Shown here: one piece after another, positions 36,423 through 44,944 of the stretch
Numbering within the stretch: the stretch's first letter is position 1
Layout: every line of letters begins with the position of its first letter
Assembly: GCA_016209225.1 (NCBI GenBank)
Contig: JACQWO010000068.1
Coordinates: 62,001-126,000 of the forward strand
Origin: Desulfobacterales bacterium
Lineage (GTDB): Bacteria; Desulfobacterota; UBA8473
Length of the DNA: 64,000 bases
Direction: 5' to 3'
The notes under the pieces: generated by a model
The model's database searches: none
Told to the model about the DNA's origin: nothing
The model's input: the letters and a program-made list of their open reading frames with translations, nothing else
Made by a program: the position numbers and the translations under genes

Positions 36423-37448
36423 ATGAATAGAGCTATTTCTTATATCCTGATGTTGTTGATTGTCCTGGGATTATTAACAGCCCTGAGTATTTTTCTGTAT
36501 CTTACCACTCCCACCAGCTCTACAAAAATCTACAAAATAGTCTATATTCATCCGGGAGCCACTTTCACTGAAGCGGCTGAGCTTCTGAAACAGGAAGGGA
36601 TTATTAAAGATATAAGGGGGTTTTCCTTATTGGTTAGATGCCGTCAGGCAACCAAGAAGATTAAACCGGGAGAGTATTCCCTGAATACAGCCATGGTGCC
36701 TTTAGAGATATTGGATATACTGGTTAAAGGAAAGGTAGTTGAGCACTTTGTTACAATACCGGAAGGGTATAATATATATCAGGTAGCTGATTTACTGGAC
36801 AGCCTCGAACTTGCCGATACTGAAAGTTTTCTCGAAAAGTGTTCTGATCTCTCTTTCATATCCTCTTTGGGAGTCGAGGGGGGTAGCCTGGAGGGTTATT
36901 TATTCCCGGATACCTACAGTATGCCTCGACATATAGGCGAAAGCAACATATTGAAAATGATGGTGACTCGGTTTAAAAGGATTTATACCAGTAAATACGC
37001 CGGAAGAGTAAAAGATTTGGGTTTTACAATGGGAAAAGTTGTCACCCTGGCCTCTATTATTGAGAAGGAGACTGGAAAATCGTGGGAGCGTCCTTTAATA
37101 TCGGCTGTGTTTCAGAACAGACTTAAAAAGGGTATGAAACTTCAAAGTGATCCGACTGCTGTCTATGGTATTGCTAATTTCGATGGCAATATAACCAGAA
37201 GGCATCTTAAGAGAAAGACTCCTTACAACACCTATCTCCATTCCAATCTACCCCCTGGTCCAATTGCCAATCCTGGGGAAGCCTCTATCAAAGCTGTCCT
37301 TTATCCGGCTAAAGTAAATTACCTCTATTTCGTTTCAAAGAATGATGGTACTCACTGCTTTTCTACTAACCTAAGAGAACACAATCTGGCGGTTTTGAAG
37401 TATCAAAGCGGGAAAGATAATATGGAGGAGAGTAATTCTGGTCAATAA
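36423..37448 (+). CDS. mltG: Endolytic transglycosylase MltG
   Basis: An inner-membrane lytic transglycosylase that terminates glycan strands. 341 residues: a TM helix at about 5-27, then the YceG-like domain with EGGSLEGYLFPDTY, catalytic Glu in ASIIEKETGK, FQNRLKKGMKLQSDPT and NTYLHSNLPPGPIANPG. ruvX and mltG are commonly linked. The stop lies 10 bp before a family A left end. Confidence 0.95.
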   Translation: MNRAISYILMLLIVLGLLTALSIFLYLTTPTSSTKIYKIVYIHPGATFTEAAELLKQEGIIKDIRGFSLLVRCRQATKKIKPGEYSLNTAMVPLEILDILVKGKVVEHFVTIPEGYNIYQVADLLDSLELADTESFLEKCSDLSFISSLGVEGGSLEGYLFPDTYSMPRHIGESNILKMMVTRFKRIYTSKYAGRVKDLGFTMGKVVTLASIIEKETGKSWERPLISAVFQNRLKKGMKLQSDPTAVYGIANFDGNITRRHLKRKTPYNTYLHSNLPPGPIANPGEASIKAVLYPAKVNYLYFVSKNDGTHCFSTNLREHNLAVLKYQSGKDNMEESNSGQ

Positions 37449-37458
37449 TCATATAAGC

Positions 37459-37493
37459 GTAACTACTCAGGCACAAAGTGGCAAAGGCACATA
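37459..37493. repeat. Family A element, left-end fragment
   Basis: GTAACTACTCAGG followed by the same 22 bases as the interior of the 2112 copy. The right end is absent, so the copy is truncated at about 37493. Confidence 0.7.
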
Positions 37494-37526
37494 ATCTATA
37501 TGTAGATACACAAGGAGGTTAGTATT

Positions 37527-38048
37527 ATGAGGGAAATGGATCTAACTAGGCTGTCTAAGGAGGAACTGATAAACTTGATAAAGGTATATGCAAGATTATT
37601 TCTTGCCCTTGACGGGTTCTGGTTTCTGGAATCGGAAAAGAAGTTTGGTTATGAGGCGGCCCTCGATATTGATACGAAGGCATGGGAGGGGTACTTTCCT
37701 TATGAAGCAAGGTTATTGAGAAAGACCCTGGGAATAAAAGAGGAAGGTATCCCCGGCATCATTGAAACCTTAAAACAGTCTGCCTTTGTCCCCTGTATGG
37801 AACATAAGATAGAGGAAATATCGGAGAAAAGAGGGGTCTTTGCCCTTTACAAGTGTCCCTCCCTTGAGGCAATGGAAAAGGCAGGGAGAACGGAATTCAC
37901 ATGTGAACCGGTGGGAACTACAGTTTTCCAGAAATACGCTGAGAGTTTTGACCCCAGGGTAAAGGTAAAATTCCTGGACGGCCCTCCCAGAAAATCTCCT
38001 GAGGATGTGAGTTGTAAGTGGGAGTTTACTTTACAAGAAGACAAGTAG
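37527..38048 (+). CDS. DUF6125-like cysteine-containing protein of unknown function
   Basis: 173 residues, soluble, no signal peptide. It resembles the DUF6125 family as I remember it (LFLALDGFWFLESEKKFG, then DIDTKAWEGYFPYEA). Four cysteines (FVPCMEHK, LYKCPSLE, EFTCEPVG, VSCKWEF) could bind a metal or cluster, giving a pattern like small Fe-S or zinc proteins. AAGGAGG lies eight bases before the ATG. It sits between mltG and a LivK-type protein. Function unknown. Confidence 0.7.
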   Translation: MREMDLTRLSKEELINLIKVYARLFLALDGFWFLESEKKFGYEAALDIDTKAWEGYFPYEARLLRKTLGIKEEGIPGIIETLKQSAFVPCMEHKIEEISEKRGVFALYKCPSLEAMEKAGRTEFTCEPVGTTVFQKYAESFDPRVKVKFLDGPPRKSPEDVSCKWEFTLQEDK

Positions 38049-38078
38049 GTGGGATAAAAGTACGATTCTTAATGTGTA

Positions 38079-38147
38079 TCCCGATTGTATCGGGACAGGG
38101 AAGGAGGGATGCCTTTGAAGAATTAAGAATTAAGAGTGAAGAGTGAA
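38079..38147. repeat. Hairpin plus GAATTAA/GAGTGAA heptamer run
   Basis: TCCCGAT/ATCGGGA with a TGT loop (38079-38095), then GAATTAA, GAATTAA, GAGTGAA, GAGTGAA words at about 38116-38147, immediately upstream of the LivK-type gene. The heptamer architecture matches the other elements in the window. Confidence 0.45.
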
Positions 38148-38184
38148 AAGTATTTAATACAAAAGTTGCAGGAGGATAAGAATA

Positions 38185-39390
38185 ATGAAGAAAAGTATTA
38201 CCTTATTGTTAACTATCTCTTTGGTTTCAGCTCTGTTCTTATTTGGGGTTACCGCTCCCTACGCTGATGAGACTACCGGACTGACCGGTGACACCATAAA
38301 GGTTGGGGTTACATCTGATGTGACAGGCCCTACCTCACAGATTCAAACACCGTTACATACGGGTATAAAGACCTACCTCCAGCACATCAACGACCAGGGA
38401 GGGATTTACGGCAGAAAATTCAAGGTGATCGTTGAGGATGGTGGTTATTCCGTTGCCAGAGATGTGGCAAACTTCAAGAAACTCGTATACAAGGATCAGA
38501 TATTTATGCTGTTCGAGATAGGATCAACGGGTTCTGGGGTGGCACTGGTCTCTCAAATCACAAAAGAAAAGCTGCCAACCCTAATGACATCCACTACAGA
38601 CTTTTTTATCCGGCCAACCCGCCCATACCACTTTACTGAAGGGGCAACCTATGAGGATGAGGTCAAAATACTCTTCAACTACATTGTCAACGTTCTGAAG
38701 GTGAAAGAACCGAGGATAGCCCTGGTTAGGGCTGATACCGAGCATGGTAAGGTGGGTTCCAGGACATTCAGGGAACAACTCGAGGCTTATGGGTTAAAAC
38801 CGGCAGGAGAAGAGGTTATTGCGCCAGGTGCAATAGAGGCCAGCTCCCAGGTTCTCACTCTAATGAGGGCAAAGGCTACACATGTAATCTTGCATACGAC
38901 AGAGGGAAATGCCGCTACCTTTTTTAGGGAAGCAAAAAGATTCAAGTACTCTCCTATGTCTCTTGGGACAAAGTATGCCTGTGCTGAAGATGCTATAAGG
39001 ATAGTTGGGGATGCAGCAGAGAACTTTGTAGCTACCAATTCATTTTCTTCATGGTACGATGATTCTCCAGGGATGTTGAAGATGAGAGAGATCAGCCTGA
39101 AATACCATGGCAAGAAAGGCAAATATATGCTTTACAGGCACTATACTCAAGGGTGGTGTCAGGCAATACTAGTGGTTGAAGGGTTTAAAAACGCTGGGAA
39201 AGACCTGACCAGATCGGGTCTAATAAAGGGATTGGAATCCATCAAGAACCTGGATATGGGCGGTCTTATGGCTAACGCGACTTTCAGTCCCACTAAACAT
39301 CAGGGTACGGAATACTGCAGAATTTATAAGGCAGATGTGAAGAATATAAGGTTTATTCCCTTTACTGATTATATAAAGGCTGCGAAGTAG
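38185..39390 (+). CDS. ABC transporter substrate-binding protein, LivK type
   Basis: A periplasmic type I binding protein of the branched-chain amino acid/amide class. 401 residues, signal peptide about 1-27 (FLFGVTAPYADE), then IKVGVTSDVTGPTSQIQTP and HINDQGGIYGRKFKVIVEDG. No permease or ATPase genes are adjacent, so it is an orphan. Members of this class in such bacteria bind diverse aromatic or aliphatic acids; the ligand is unknown. AGGAGG precedes the ATG by about 9 bases. Confidence 0.88.
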   Translation: MKKSITLLLTISLVSALFLFGVTAPYADETTGLTGDTIKVGVTSDVTGPTSQIQTPLHTGIKTYLQHINDQGGIYGRKFKVIVEDGGYSVARDVANFKKLVYKDQIFMLFEIGSTGSGVALVSQITKEKLPTLMTSTTDFFIRPTRPYHFTEGATYEDEVKILFNYIVNVLKVKEPRIALVRADTEHGKVGSRTFREQLEAYGLKPAGEEVIAPGAIEASSQVLTLMRAKATHVILHTTEGNAATFFREAKRFKYSPMSLGTKYACAEDAIRIVGDAAENFVATNSFSSWYDDSPGMLKMREISLKYHGKKGKYMLYRHYTQGWCQAILVVEGFKNAGKDLTRSGLIKGLESIKNLDMGGLMANATFSPTKHQGTEYCRIYKADVKNIRFIPFTDYIKAAK

Positions 39391-39415
39391 AAGATCATTT
39401 TAACTATTTTTACAA

Positions 39416-39437
39416 GGGGCGTGAATTCTCACGCCCC
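39416..39437. terminator. Hairpin between convergent genes
   Basis: GGGGCGTGA (39416-39424) pairs with TCACGCCCC (39429-39437) around ATTC, a perfect 9-bp GC-rich stem between the ends of the LivK-type gene and the convergent GalT-like gene. No clear T-run on the plus side, so bidirectional termination is inferred from location. Confidence 0.5.
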
Positions 39438-39457
39438 CCCTAGAATCTCAGGCTTTT

Positions 39458-40516
39458 TTAAGTACTAATAAAAAATTTCCTTGCTTGAGATGCGACTGTC
39501 TCAGGCAAGTCGAACCACTCCTCTTTCCGAAAGAGCAGTTTCTGTCTCCAGGTGATATCACTTGTGTAATATGGCGGCAGATAACCTCTCGTAACGATTT
39601 TCAGGCCCGGCCAGAAATATTCCTGTTTCTCTCCCAGAGACCCTGAGTAGGTAATAAGGTTGAAGGAGGTTACACCCTGGCTGCGATAGTATTTTAAGAC
39701 CCTTGACAGCCCTTCGGACAGGTTTCTTATATCTTCTTCCTCAAACTCGATGAAGTTTGTTTTCCCTTCAACAAGACCCTGTACCTCCCTGACACCACTG
39801 GGGGCATAGGGCACCAACCAGTGGGTATTCCCTACAGCGCCCAAATATCGCTTGCCTTCTTTCTTTTCTGTCTCAAGGAGATGGGACCAGTAACTGTTGG
39901 AATTATCATGGAAATATTGTTCACTTTTAGAAGCCAAACCCTTTATATGATCAAAGGGAAATCCCGTTATAAAGACGTGGAAATGGGAGTGAACGGTGGA
40001 CGATCCTGCGGGAAAGAGGTAATTGCAGCCAAAAGCAGCATATTTAGCCTCCTTATCTTCCTTGTATACCCTTTTTATGAATTCTAATGCACATGTAAAA
40101 GTATCAATCAGGACTTCTGGTGTATATTCGTCCAGACTGAAGAAGTGGTTGTTCGGATAAGTCAGTACTGCAGAATACCGTGCCAGTCCGAAGATATTGG
40201 GAAAAAGGATGGCCTGGCCCACAGTAAGTCTTCCTTCAGGCAGAATATTCTCCAGATACCTGGGAGTCATACTTCTCACCGCGTCTCCGCACATGAAACA
40301 GCCTTCACGAGATTTCTCCACTGTCTGCAGAAGTTCTTCCTCATCCATTTTGATGGACCACTTCAACCCTGATTCCAAAGCCGTAATGTTGAAGTAGGTG
40401 CTCTCCTTGGTCAGAGGGTCGAGTCTGTATTCGATAATGTTGGTGTCGAGTTCAAAGTTCTTCATGGGATTGTAAAACTTGCACTCTTCCTGGAACTTTT
40501 CAAAGGTTATGGCCAT
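39458..40516 (-). CDS. GalT-like HIT-superfamily protein, HxHxH type (paralogue 2)
   Basis: 352 residues, paralogous to the protein at 8244-9293, with NPMKNFELDTNIIEYRLDPL, C73-x-x-C76 (GCFMCG), GRLTVGQAILFPN and YSGSLGEKQ in the same places. The active-site motif is H176-S-H178-F-H180, so the GalT glutamine is replaced by histidine as in Fhit-type hydrolases. It may therefore hydrolyse or phosphorolyse a nucleotide rather than transfer it; this is inference. ATG 40516 lies eight bases after GGAGG; the ATG at 40534 would include that site. It follows the CoA-ligase gene by 32 bp, so they probably share a transcript. Confidence 0.75.
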   Translation of the reverse strand: MAITFEKFQEECKFYNPMKNFELDTNIIEYRLDPLTKESTYFNITALESGLKWSIKMDEEELLQTVEKSREGCFMCGDAVRSMTPRYLENILPEGRLTVGQAILFPNIFGLARYSAVLTYPNNHFFSLDEYTPEVLIDTFTCALEFIKRVYKEDKEAKYAAFGCNYLFPAGSSTVHSHFHVFITGFPFDHIKGLASKSEQYFHDNSNSYWSHLLETEKKEGKRYLGAVGNTHWLVPYAPSGVREVQGLVEGKTNFIEFEEEDIRNLSEGLSRVLKYYRSQGVTSFNLITYSGSLGEKQEYFWPGLKIVTRGYLPPYYTSDITWRQKLLFRKEEWFDLPETVASQARKFFIST

Positions 40517-40548
40517 ATTCAATACCTCCTCCATTGTATAGTTTTGGG

Positions 40549-42027
40549 TTAATTTCCTAGAGCCCCTAAATACTCTTTATACTCTACGAGTTTTGATAAC
40601 ACAAAAGCTGCCTGACGGGTGGTTTCATAGACGGGAACGCCGTTTTCTTCGAGGAAGCGAATGTGTTCTGTTCCATTCTGCCCATACAGTCCAATCAAGA
40701 TTGCAACAAGGGGTTTATTGTATTTTTCTTTGAGTCCGATGATACCCTTTGCCATTTCCATTTCCTGGGGCGCCATGGAACCCAATGCCGTTTTGGAGAA
40801 GTATTTTGAAATGTGGGGGTCCATTCGGGGAGCAACCCTATCGAATAAAGAGCCGAGAGCAGGAACCATCCAGATTACGGCATCGATGTTTCTATCACGA
40901 AGGAGAATCTCGATGGGTTTGGTTAACATATCAAAATCTCCACCAAGCCCGGCGCCAGTGACGTCTACAGGATTTCCATGACTCCAAAAGGGGGGTAATA
41001 CTTTGTCGAGTTCTTCCATGCTTTTCCTTGATAATTCCGGCAGTACCAACCCTGTTTTCGCGCAAGCATCTGAAACCAGGACAGCGATTCCTCCCCATGC
41101 CCCTGTCACCCCAATATTCCTTCCCCTGGGGAGAGGAAGCAAAGAGAATGCCTTTACTAAATCGACCATCTCCCTTTCGTTTTCGGCCTGAATGATCCCT
41201 GTTTGCTTTACCATGGCATCATAAACAGCTTTAGAACCGGCTATCGAACCGGTATGAGAGACGGCTGCTTGAGCCCCTGCTGCTGTGACCCCTCCCTTCA
41301 ATACGATCAACGGTTTTTTCTTGGCAGCCTCTTTGGCCACTTCGATAAACCTCTTTCCGTCCTTTATCCCTTCCACAAAAGCGGAAATGACGTTCGTCTG
41401 GGGATCGGAGGCAAGGTACTCTATGAAGTCCTCTGTGCGTAAATCCACCTCGTTACCGCTGCTGATGAACTTACTGAAGCCGATACCCTGTTCTGAACCA
41501 TAAATCGAACACAGCGAACCGATAGTCCCGCTCTGGGAGACAACGGATGCACTACCGGCCATGGGTATCAGCATATTCATCAGCGCATAAAAGCTTGCCC
41601 CGGAACTCACCAAACCCATACAATTTGGGCCTATAATCCTCATTCCACCAATCCTGGCTGCTTTCAAAACCTCTTTCTCCTGGCTTTTACCTTCCTTGCC
41701 AACCTCACCGAAACCGGATGATATTACAATACCAAAGCCTATCCCAGCTTCTCCGCATTCTGTAATAACCTGGGGGACCAGCTCGGCCTGAACACAGATT
41801 ATTGCAACATCTGGCGTGGTGGGGGTTGTGTTTAAGCTTGGATAAGCCCTCAACCCGAGTATCTCGGTCTCTTTTGGATTAATGGGGTAGACTTCTCCCT
41901 TGTACCCACCAGCAAGTATACTAAAAAGGATAGCTGTCCCGGTCTTGGCAAATGATTTTGAAGCGCCAATTACAGCAACGCTCTTAGGATTGAACAATCT
42001 ATCTAATCCTGCAGACGGTTCTGACAT
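40549..42027 (-). CDS. ADP-forming acyl-CoA synthetase, alpha-type subunit (CoA-binding)
   Basis: 492 residues: a CoA-binding domain (FNPKSVAVIGASKSFAKTG) and two succinyl-CoA-synthetase-like domains (IIGPNCMGLVSSG, VVSQSGTIGSLCSIY), with phosphohistidine in VSHTGSIAGS. This corresponds to the alpha part of ADP-forming acetate--CoA ligases. The ATP-grasp beta part is absent here and not encoded next door, so a partner must be elsewhere. It likely makes ATP from an acyl-CoA; the substrate is unknown. Confidence 0.85.
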   Translation of the reverse strand: MSEPSAGLDRLFNPKSVAVIGASKSFAKTGTAILFSILAGGYKGEVYPINPKETEILGLRAYPSLNTTPTTPDVAIICVQAELVPQVITECGEAGIGFGIVISSGFGEVGKEGKSQEKEVLKAARIGGMRIIGPNCMGLVSSGASFYALMNMLIPMAGSASVVSQSGTIGSLCSIYGSEQGIGFSKFISSGNEVDLRTEDFIEYLASDPQTNVISAFVEGIKDGKRFIEVAKEAAKKKPLIVLKGGVTAAGAQAAVSHTGSIAGSKAVYDAMVKQTGIIQAENEREMVDLVKAFSLLPLPRGRNIGVTGAWGGIAVLVSDACAKTGLVLPELSRKSMEELDKVLPPFWSHGNPVDVTGAGLGGDFDMLTKPIEILLRDRNIDAVIWMVPALGSLFDRVAPRMDPHISKYFSKTALGSMAPQEMEMAKGIIGLKEKYNKPLVAILIGLYGQNGTEHIRFLEENGVPVYETTRQAAFVLSKLVEYKEYLGALGN

Positions 42028-42059
42028 GATTACCCCCTATATTTGAAAGCTCTATAGTC

Positions 42060-42106
42060 TTCTCGTCCATTTTACTTTGCCCCTCTGTGCCTACCTGAAT
42101 AGTTAC
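42060..42106. repeat. Family A element, right-end fragment
   Basis: TTTGCCCCTCTGTGCCTA then CCTGAATAGTTAC (42094-42106). No left end lies nearby on the upstream side. The 470 bp between the CoA-ligase and amidohydrolase genes hold this fragment, a stretch with nothing recognisable (42107-42299), and the complete copy at 42300. Confidence 0.6.
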
Positions 42107-42299
42107 GATACCAAATAATATATATCAGTCTTTATGAAGTCAAGATATATATCATAGAAGATGTATCTCTAAGCTGTTATCCTCAGGACAACGGGGACTG
42201 TTATGGTCTCTGTGCTTATTTTACTAAGATTTGCCATTGACTCTTAAACCTCTTTATTATAGAGTTCCAGACATTAGGGGAATCGGTATCTCATTTATT

Positions 42300-42468
42300 G
42301 TAACTATTCAGGCACAAAGTTATAGGAATACGATCGGAATGCAGGACACAACCTGTCCAAATGCCGCTTTGTAAACATCTTATAGGAGCTTAAGTAACTC
42401 ATTCTCTTCATATCTCTCGACTTTGTGCCTTTGGTGCTCTGTGCCTTTGTGCCTACCTGAGTAGTTAC
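42300..42468. repeat. Family A element, complete but with foreign interior
   Basis: GTAACTATTCAGG (42300-42312) and CCTGAGTAGTTAC (42456-42468) bound 169 bp. The outermost interior words (GGCACAAAG, CTTTGTGCC) are as in the 2112 copy, but the centre (about 42322-42420) is unrelated. No clear flanking duplication. Confidence 0.7.
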
Positions 42469-42497
42469 TATTATCCATTGAAAGGAGAGGTGAATCT

Positions 42498-43358
42498 ATG
42501 AAAGTGATCGATGTTCAAACACAAATGACCACTGAGAAAGGCGCAATGTTTTCAAAGGATTTAAAGGATTTTTTTGAGGTTACGTTCAAGACAACCATCC
42601 CGTATTATCAAACAGAAGATGAGATGATTAATGTTTTTCGCGAGGCCGGTGTAAAAGTGGTATTCTGCGTGCCGGAACCACAGAATTTCGATCAAATGGC
42701 TCAAACGGGCGACTACATGGCTAAGCTGAAGAGCGATTACCCTGATGTCGTCTATGGGAGCTGGGCGCCGTATAACTTTGCAAAGTTTACCGACATTGAC
42801 AAATATGTGGTTGAGTTGGAAAAGTATATAGACAAGGCAAAGTCATTCGGGGTTTTCTACTATGGGGCTGCAACAGGCGTTCCTGCGAACGACAAAAGAT
42901 TTCTCCCCATTTACCAACTATGCAATGACAAAAAGGTGCCTATCAAGATCAGTGTCGGGCATACGGCCATGGGTGCGGGCACTCCCGGTGGATCGGGCAT
43001 ACGGCTGGGTACGGAAAGGCCTATTCCAAACGTTGATGACGTAGCTGCTCAATTTCCGGAACTTAATATAATTGCGGCTCACTGTCCATGGCCTTTCCAT
43101 AGCGAGATGATATCCGTCTTGGTTCATAAAGCAAATGTATATAACGAAGTTCATGGTTGGATGCCAAAGTACTTCCCTGAAGAACTAAAAAAGGAGATAA
43201 ACAGCCGCTGCAAGACAAAGATCATGTTCGGCTCGGATTATCCCTTCTTCAGTTTTGATCGAATAATAAAGGGATGGGAAGATGAAGGGTATAAACCAGA
43301 GGTATTAGAGAATGTATTCTACAAAAATGCTGAAAGAGTATTCGGTATTGAATATTGA
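42498..43358 (+). CDS. Amidohydrolase-family TIM-barrel protein lacking the HxH motif
   Basis: 286 residues of the Amidohydrolase_2 type. It begins VIDVQTQMT, where typical members have DxHxH, so both strand-1 metal histidines are glutamine. Later histidines (SVGHTAM, AAHCPWPFH) and the Asp in FGSDYPFF are present. Decarboxylases and hydrolases of this group usually need the first pair, so activity may be altered or use a different metal site. AGGAGAGG precedes the ATG. Divergent from the CoA-ligase. Confidence 0.82.
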   Translation: MKVIDVQTQMTTEKGAMFSKDLKDFFEVTFKTTIPYYQTEDEMINVFREAGVKVVFCVPEPQNFDQMAQTGDYMAKLKSDYPDVVYGSWAPYNFAKFTDIDKYVVELEKYIDKAKSFGVFYYGAATGVPANDKRFLPIYQLCNDKKVPIKISVGHTAMGAGTPGGSGIRLGTERPIPNVDDVAAQFPELNIIAAHCPWPFHSEMISVLVHKANVYNEVHGWMPKYFPEELKKEINSRCKTKIMFGSDYPFFSFDRIIKGWEDEGYKPEVLENVFYKNAERVFGIEY

Positions 43359-43359
43359 G

Positions 43360-43381
43360 GGACTTTTTACGAAGCCGTCAA
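43360..43381. repeat. Family B right-end fragment
   Basis: GACTTTTTACGAAGCCGTCA matches the family B right end at 19 of 20 bases, starting 3 bp after the amidohydrolase stop. The rest of the element is missing. Confidence 0.6.
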
Positions 43382-43406
43382 TTAGAAATAACAGAAAGGC
43401 AAGAAA

Positions 43407-44225
43407 ATGTTTGCTGACAAAAAAATCGGGTTCATAGGATCAGGCAATATGGCAGAGGCCATTATTAAAGGGGTTATCAGGGCAGGGGTAGTTTCTCCGA
43501 AAAACATACTGTCCTCGGATGTATCGGAGGACAGAAGGAGATTGTTCAGTGATTCCTTTAATATTATAACTACCTCCAGTAACCTTGAGCTTGTATTTCA
43601 GGCGGAAATTATTGTTTTAGCAATAAAACCTCAGGGTATCGGGTTTGTGCTAAAAGAGATTGTCCAGGCTGTTGATATTTCTAAGCTTGTAATATCCATT
43701 GCCGCCGGTGTCACATTGAAGCATATCGAGGACAGCCTCAAAGCCAACAGCCGGGTGGTCAGAGTCATGCCAAATACGCCGGCATTGGTCGGAGAGGGAG
43801 TTACAGCCATCTCCCCCGGGGCAAAAGCTGCCAAAGAGGATTTGGATATTGCAAGAAATATATTTGACGCGGTTGGTAAGACAGTGGTAGTTGAAGAGAG
43901 ATACATGGATGCGGTGACAGGGCTTAGCGGGAGCGGTCCAGCCTATGTTTTCTTGATAATTGATGCCCTGATAGATGCCGGAGTGAAGGTTGGCCTGGAT
44001 CGGGATACTGCCAAAACTCTGGCTGTGCAGACGGTCTTTGGGTCGGCAAAGATGGTCATTGAAACAGGGGAAACCCCAGCTAAACTGAGAGACAGGGTCA
44101 CATCGCCTGGAGGTACAACTATCGCGGGTCTTCATGTCATGGAGGCAGGCAGACTGAGGGCAGTTATAATAGATGCCGTCGAGGCTGCCACCAATCGGTC
44201 AAAAGAACTGGGGGAGATACTCTGA
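43407..44225 (+). CDS. proC: Pyrroline-5-carboxylate reductase
   Basis: The last step of proline synthesis, NAD(P)H-dependent. 272 residues; GFIGSGNMAEAIIKG nucleotide-binding loop, VRVMPNTPALVGEG, TGLSGSGPAYVFLIIDAL and RDRVTSPGGTTIAGL are diagnostic. maf follows by 5 bp. Confidence 0.96.
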   Translation: MFADKKIGFIGSGNMAEAIIKGVIRAGVVSPKNILSSDVSEDRRRLFSDSFNIITTSSNLELVFQAEIIVLAIKPQGIGFVLKEIVQAVDISKLVISIAAGVTLKHIEDSLKANSRVVRVMPNTPALVGEGVTAISPGAKAAKEDLDIARNIFDAVGKTVVVEERYMDAVTGLSGSGPAYVFLIIDALIDAGVKVGLDRDTAKTLAVQTVFGSAKMVIETGETPAKLRDRVTSPGGTTIAGLHVMEAGRLRAVIIDAVEAATNRSKELGEIL

Positions 44226-44230
44226 AAATT

Positions 44231-44818
44231 ATGAAACTGATCCTTGCTTCATCTTCACCAAGACGGAAGGAGTTATTAAAGCAGATTGGGCTGCGGTTTG
44301 CGGTTGTTCCCAGCGGAGTGGAGGAGAAAATCAAAGACGGTGAGTGCCCTGTAGATCATGTATTGCGGTTGGCTGAAGAAAAGGCGCTTGATGTTGCTAA
44401 GGACTTGAAGGACTCATGGGTAATAGCAGCCGATACCATTGTCTTGGTTAATGGCGAGATTTTAGGGAAACCTGCAGGAAAACAGGATGCCTATCAAATG
44501 CTCTTAAAACTTAGCGGTAAAGAGCACCGTGTAATAACCGGTTTCTGTATCCTCAACACAGGTAATGGAGAAACAATCAAAGAGTCTGTGGAAACAACCG
44601 TAACGTTTAAGGAACTTACTGAAGAGGAAATCCGTGGATATATTAAGACTGAGGAGCCATTTGATAAGGCTGGGGGTTATGCGATCCAGGGGAAGGGTTC
44701 TTTTATGATCAGGGAGATAAAAGGTTCGTATACCAATGTGATTGGTCTCCCAATATGCGAAGTGGTGGAGGCTTTGGAACGGGTAGGGAGAGTGAGGCTG
44801 TTTGATGGTGCCCGTTGA
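44231..44818 (+). CDS. maf: Maf-family nucleoside triphosphate pyrophosphatase
   Basis: Hydrolyses non-canonical or pyrimidine NTPs to NMPs (YhdE/Maf). 195 residues; LILASSSPRRKELL, AADTIVLVNGEILGKP, and GYAIQGKGSFMIREIKGSYT are family motifs. The stop codon TGA is in a GTTGACTGTTGACTG repeat, so the repeat sets the C-terminus. Confidence 0.94.
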   Translation: MKLILASSSPRRKELLKQIGLRFAVVPSGVEEKIKDGECPVDHVLRLAEEKALDVAKDLKDSWVIAADTIVLVNGEILGKPAGKQDAYQMLLKLSGKEHRVITGFCILNTGNGETIKESVETTVTFKELTEEEIRGYIKTEEPFDKAGGYAIQGKGSFMIREIKGSYTNVIGLPICEVVEALERVGRVRLFDGAR

Positions 44819-44840
44819 CTGTTGACTGTTTCTTTTTGTG

Positions 44841-44883
44841 ATGTATAATAATTTTACAATTATATTGACAAATTATTATACAT
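44841..44883 (+). promoter_or_regulatory. Palindromic operator of the toxin-antitoxin operon
   Basis: ATGTATAATAATTT (44841-44854) and AAATTATTATACAT (44870-44883) are perfect 14-bp inverted repeats separated by 15 bp. The right arm overlaps the -35/-10 spacer of the promoter below. Binding by the HTH antitoxin for autoregulation is inferred. Confidence 0.7.
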
Positions 44884-44893
44884 TTGCTATCTT
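44865..44893 (+). promoter_or_regulatory. Promoter of the toxin-antitoxin operon
   Basis: TTGACA (44865-44870), 17-bp spacer, TATCTT (44888-44893), 51 bp before the antitoxin start. Confidence 0.65.
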
Positions 44894-44944
44894 ATGCTCA
44901 AAGACAAAGAGGTGAGAGTTTTAAAGGTATTGAGGTATTGAGCA

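Noticed and set aside
39416-39437. Rho-independent terminator with T-run
   Set aside because: The stem is good but no run of T follows on the plus strand, so I list it as a hairpin with modest confidence.
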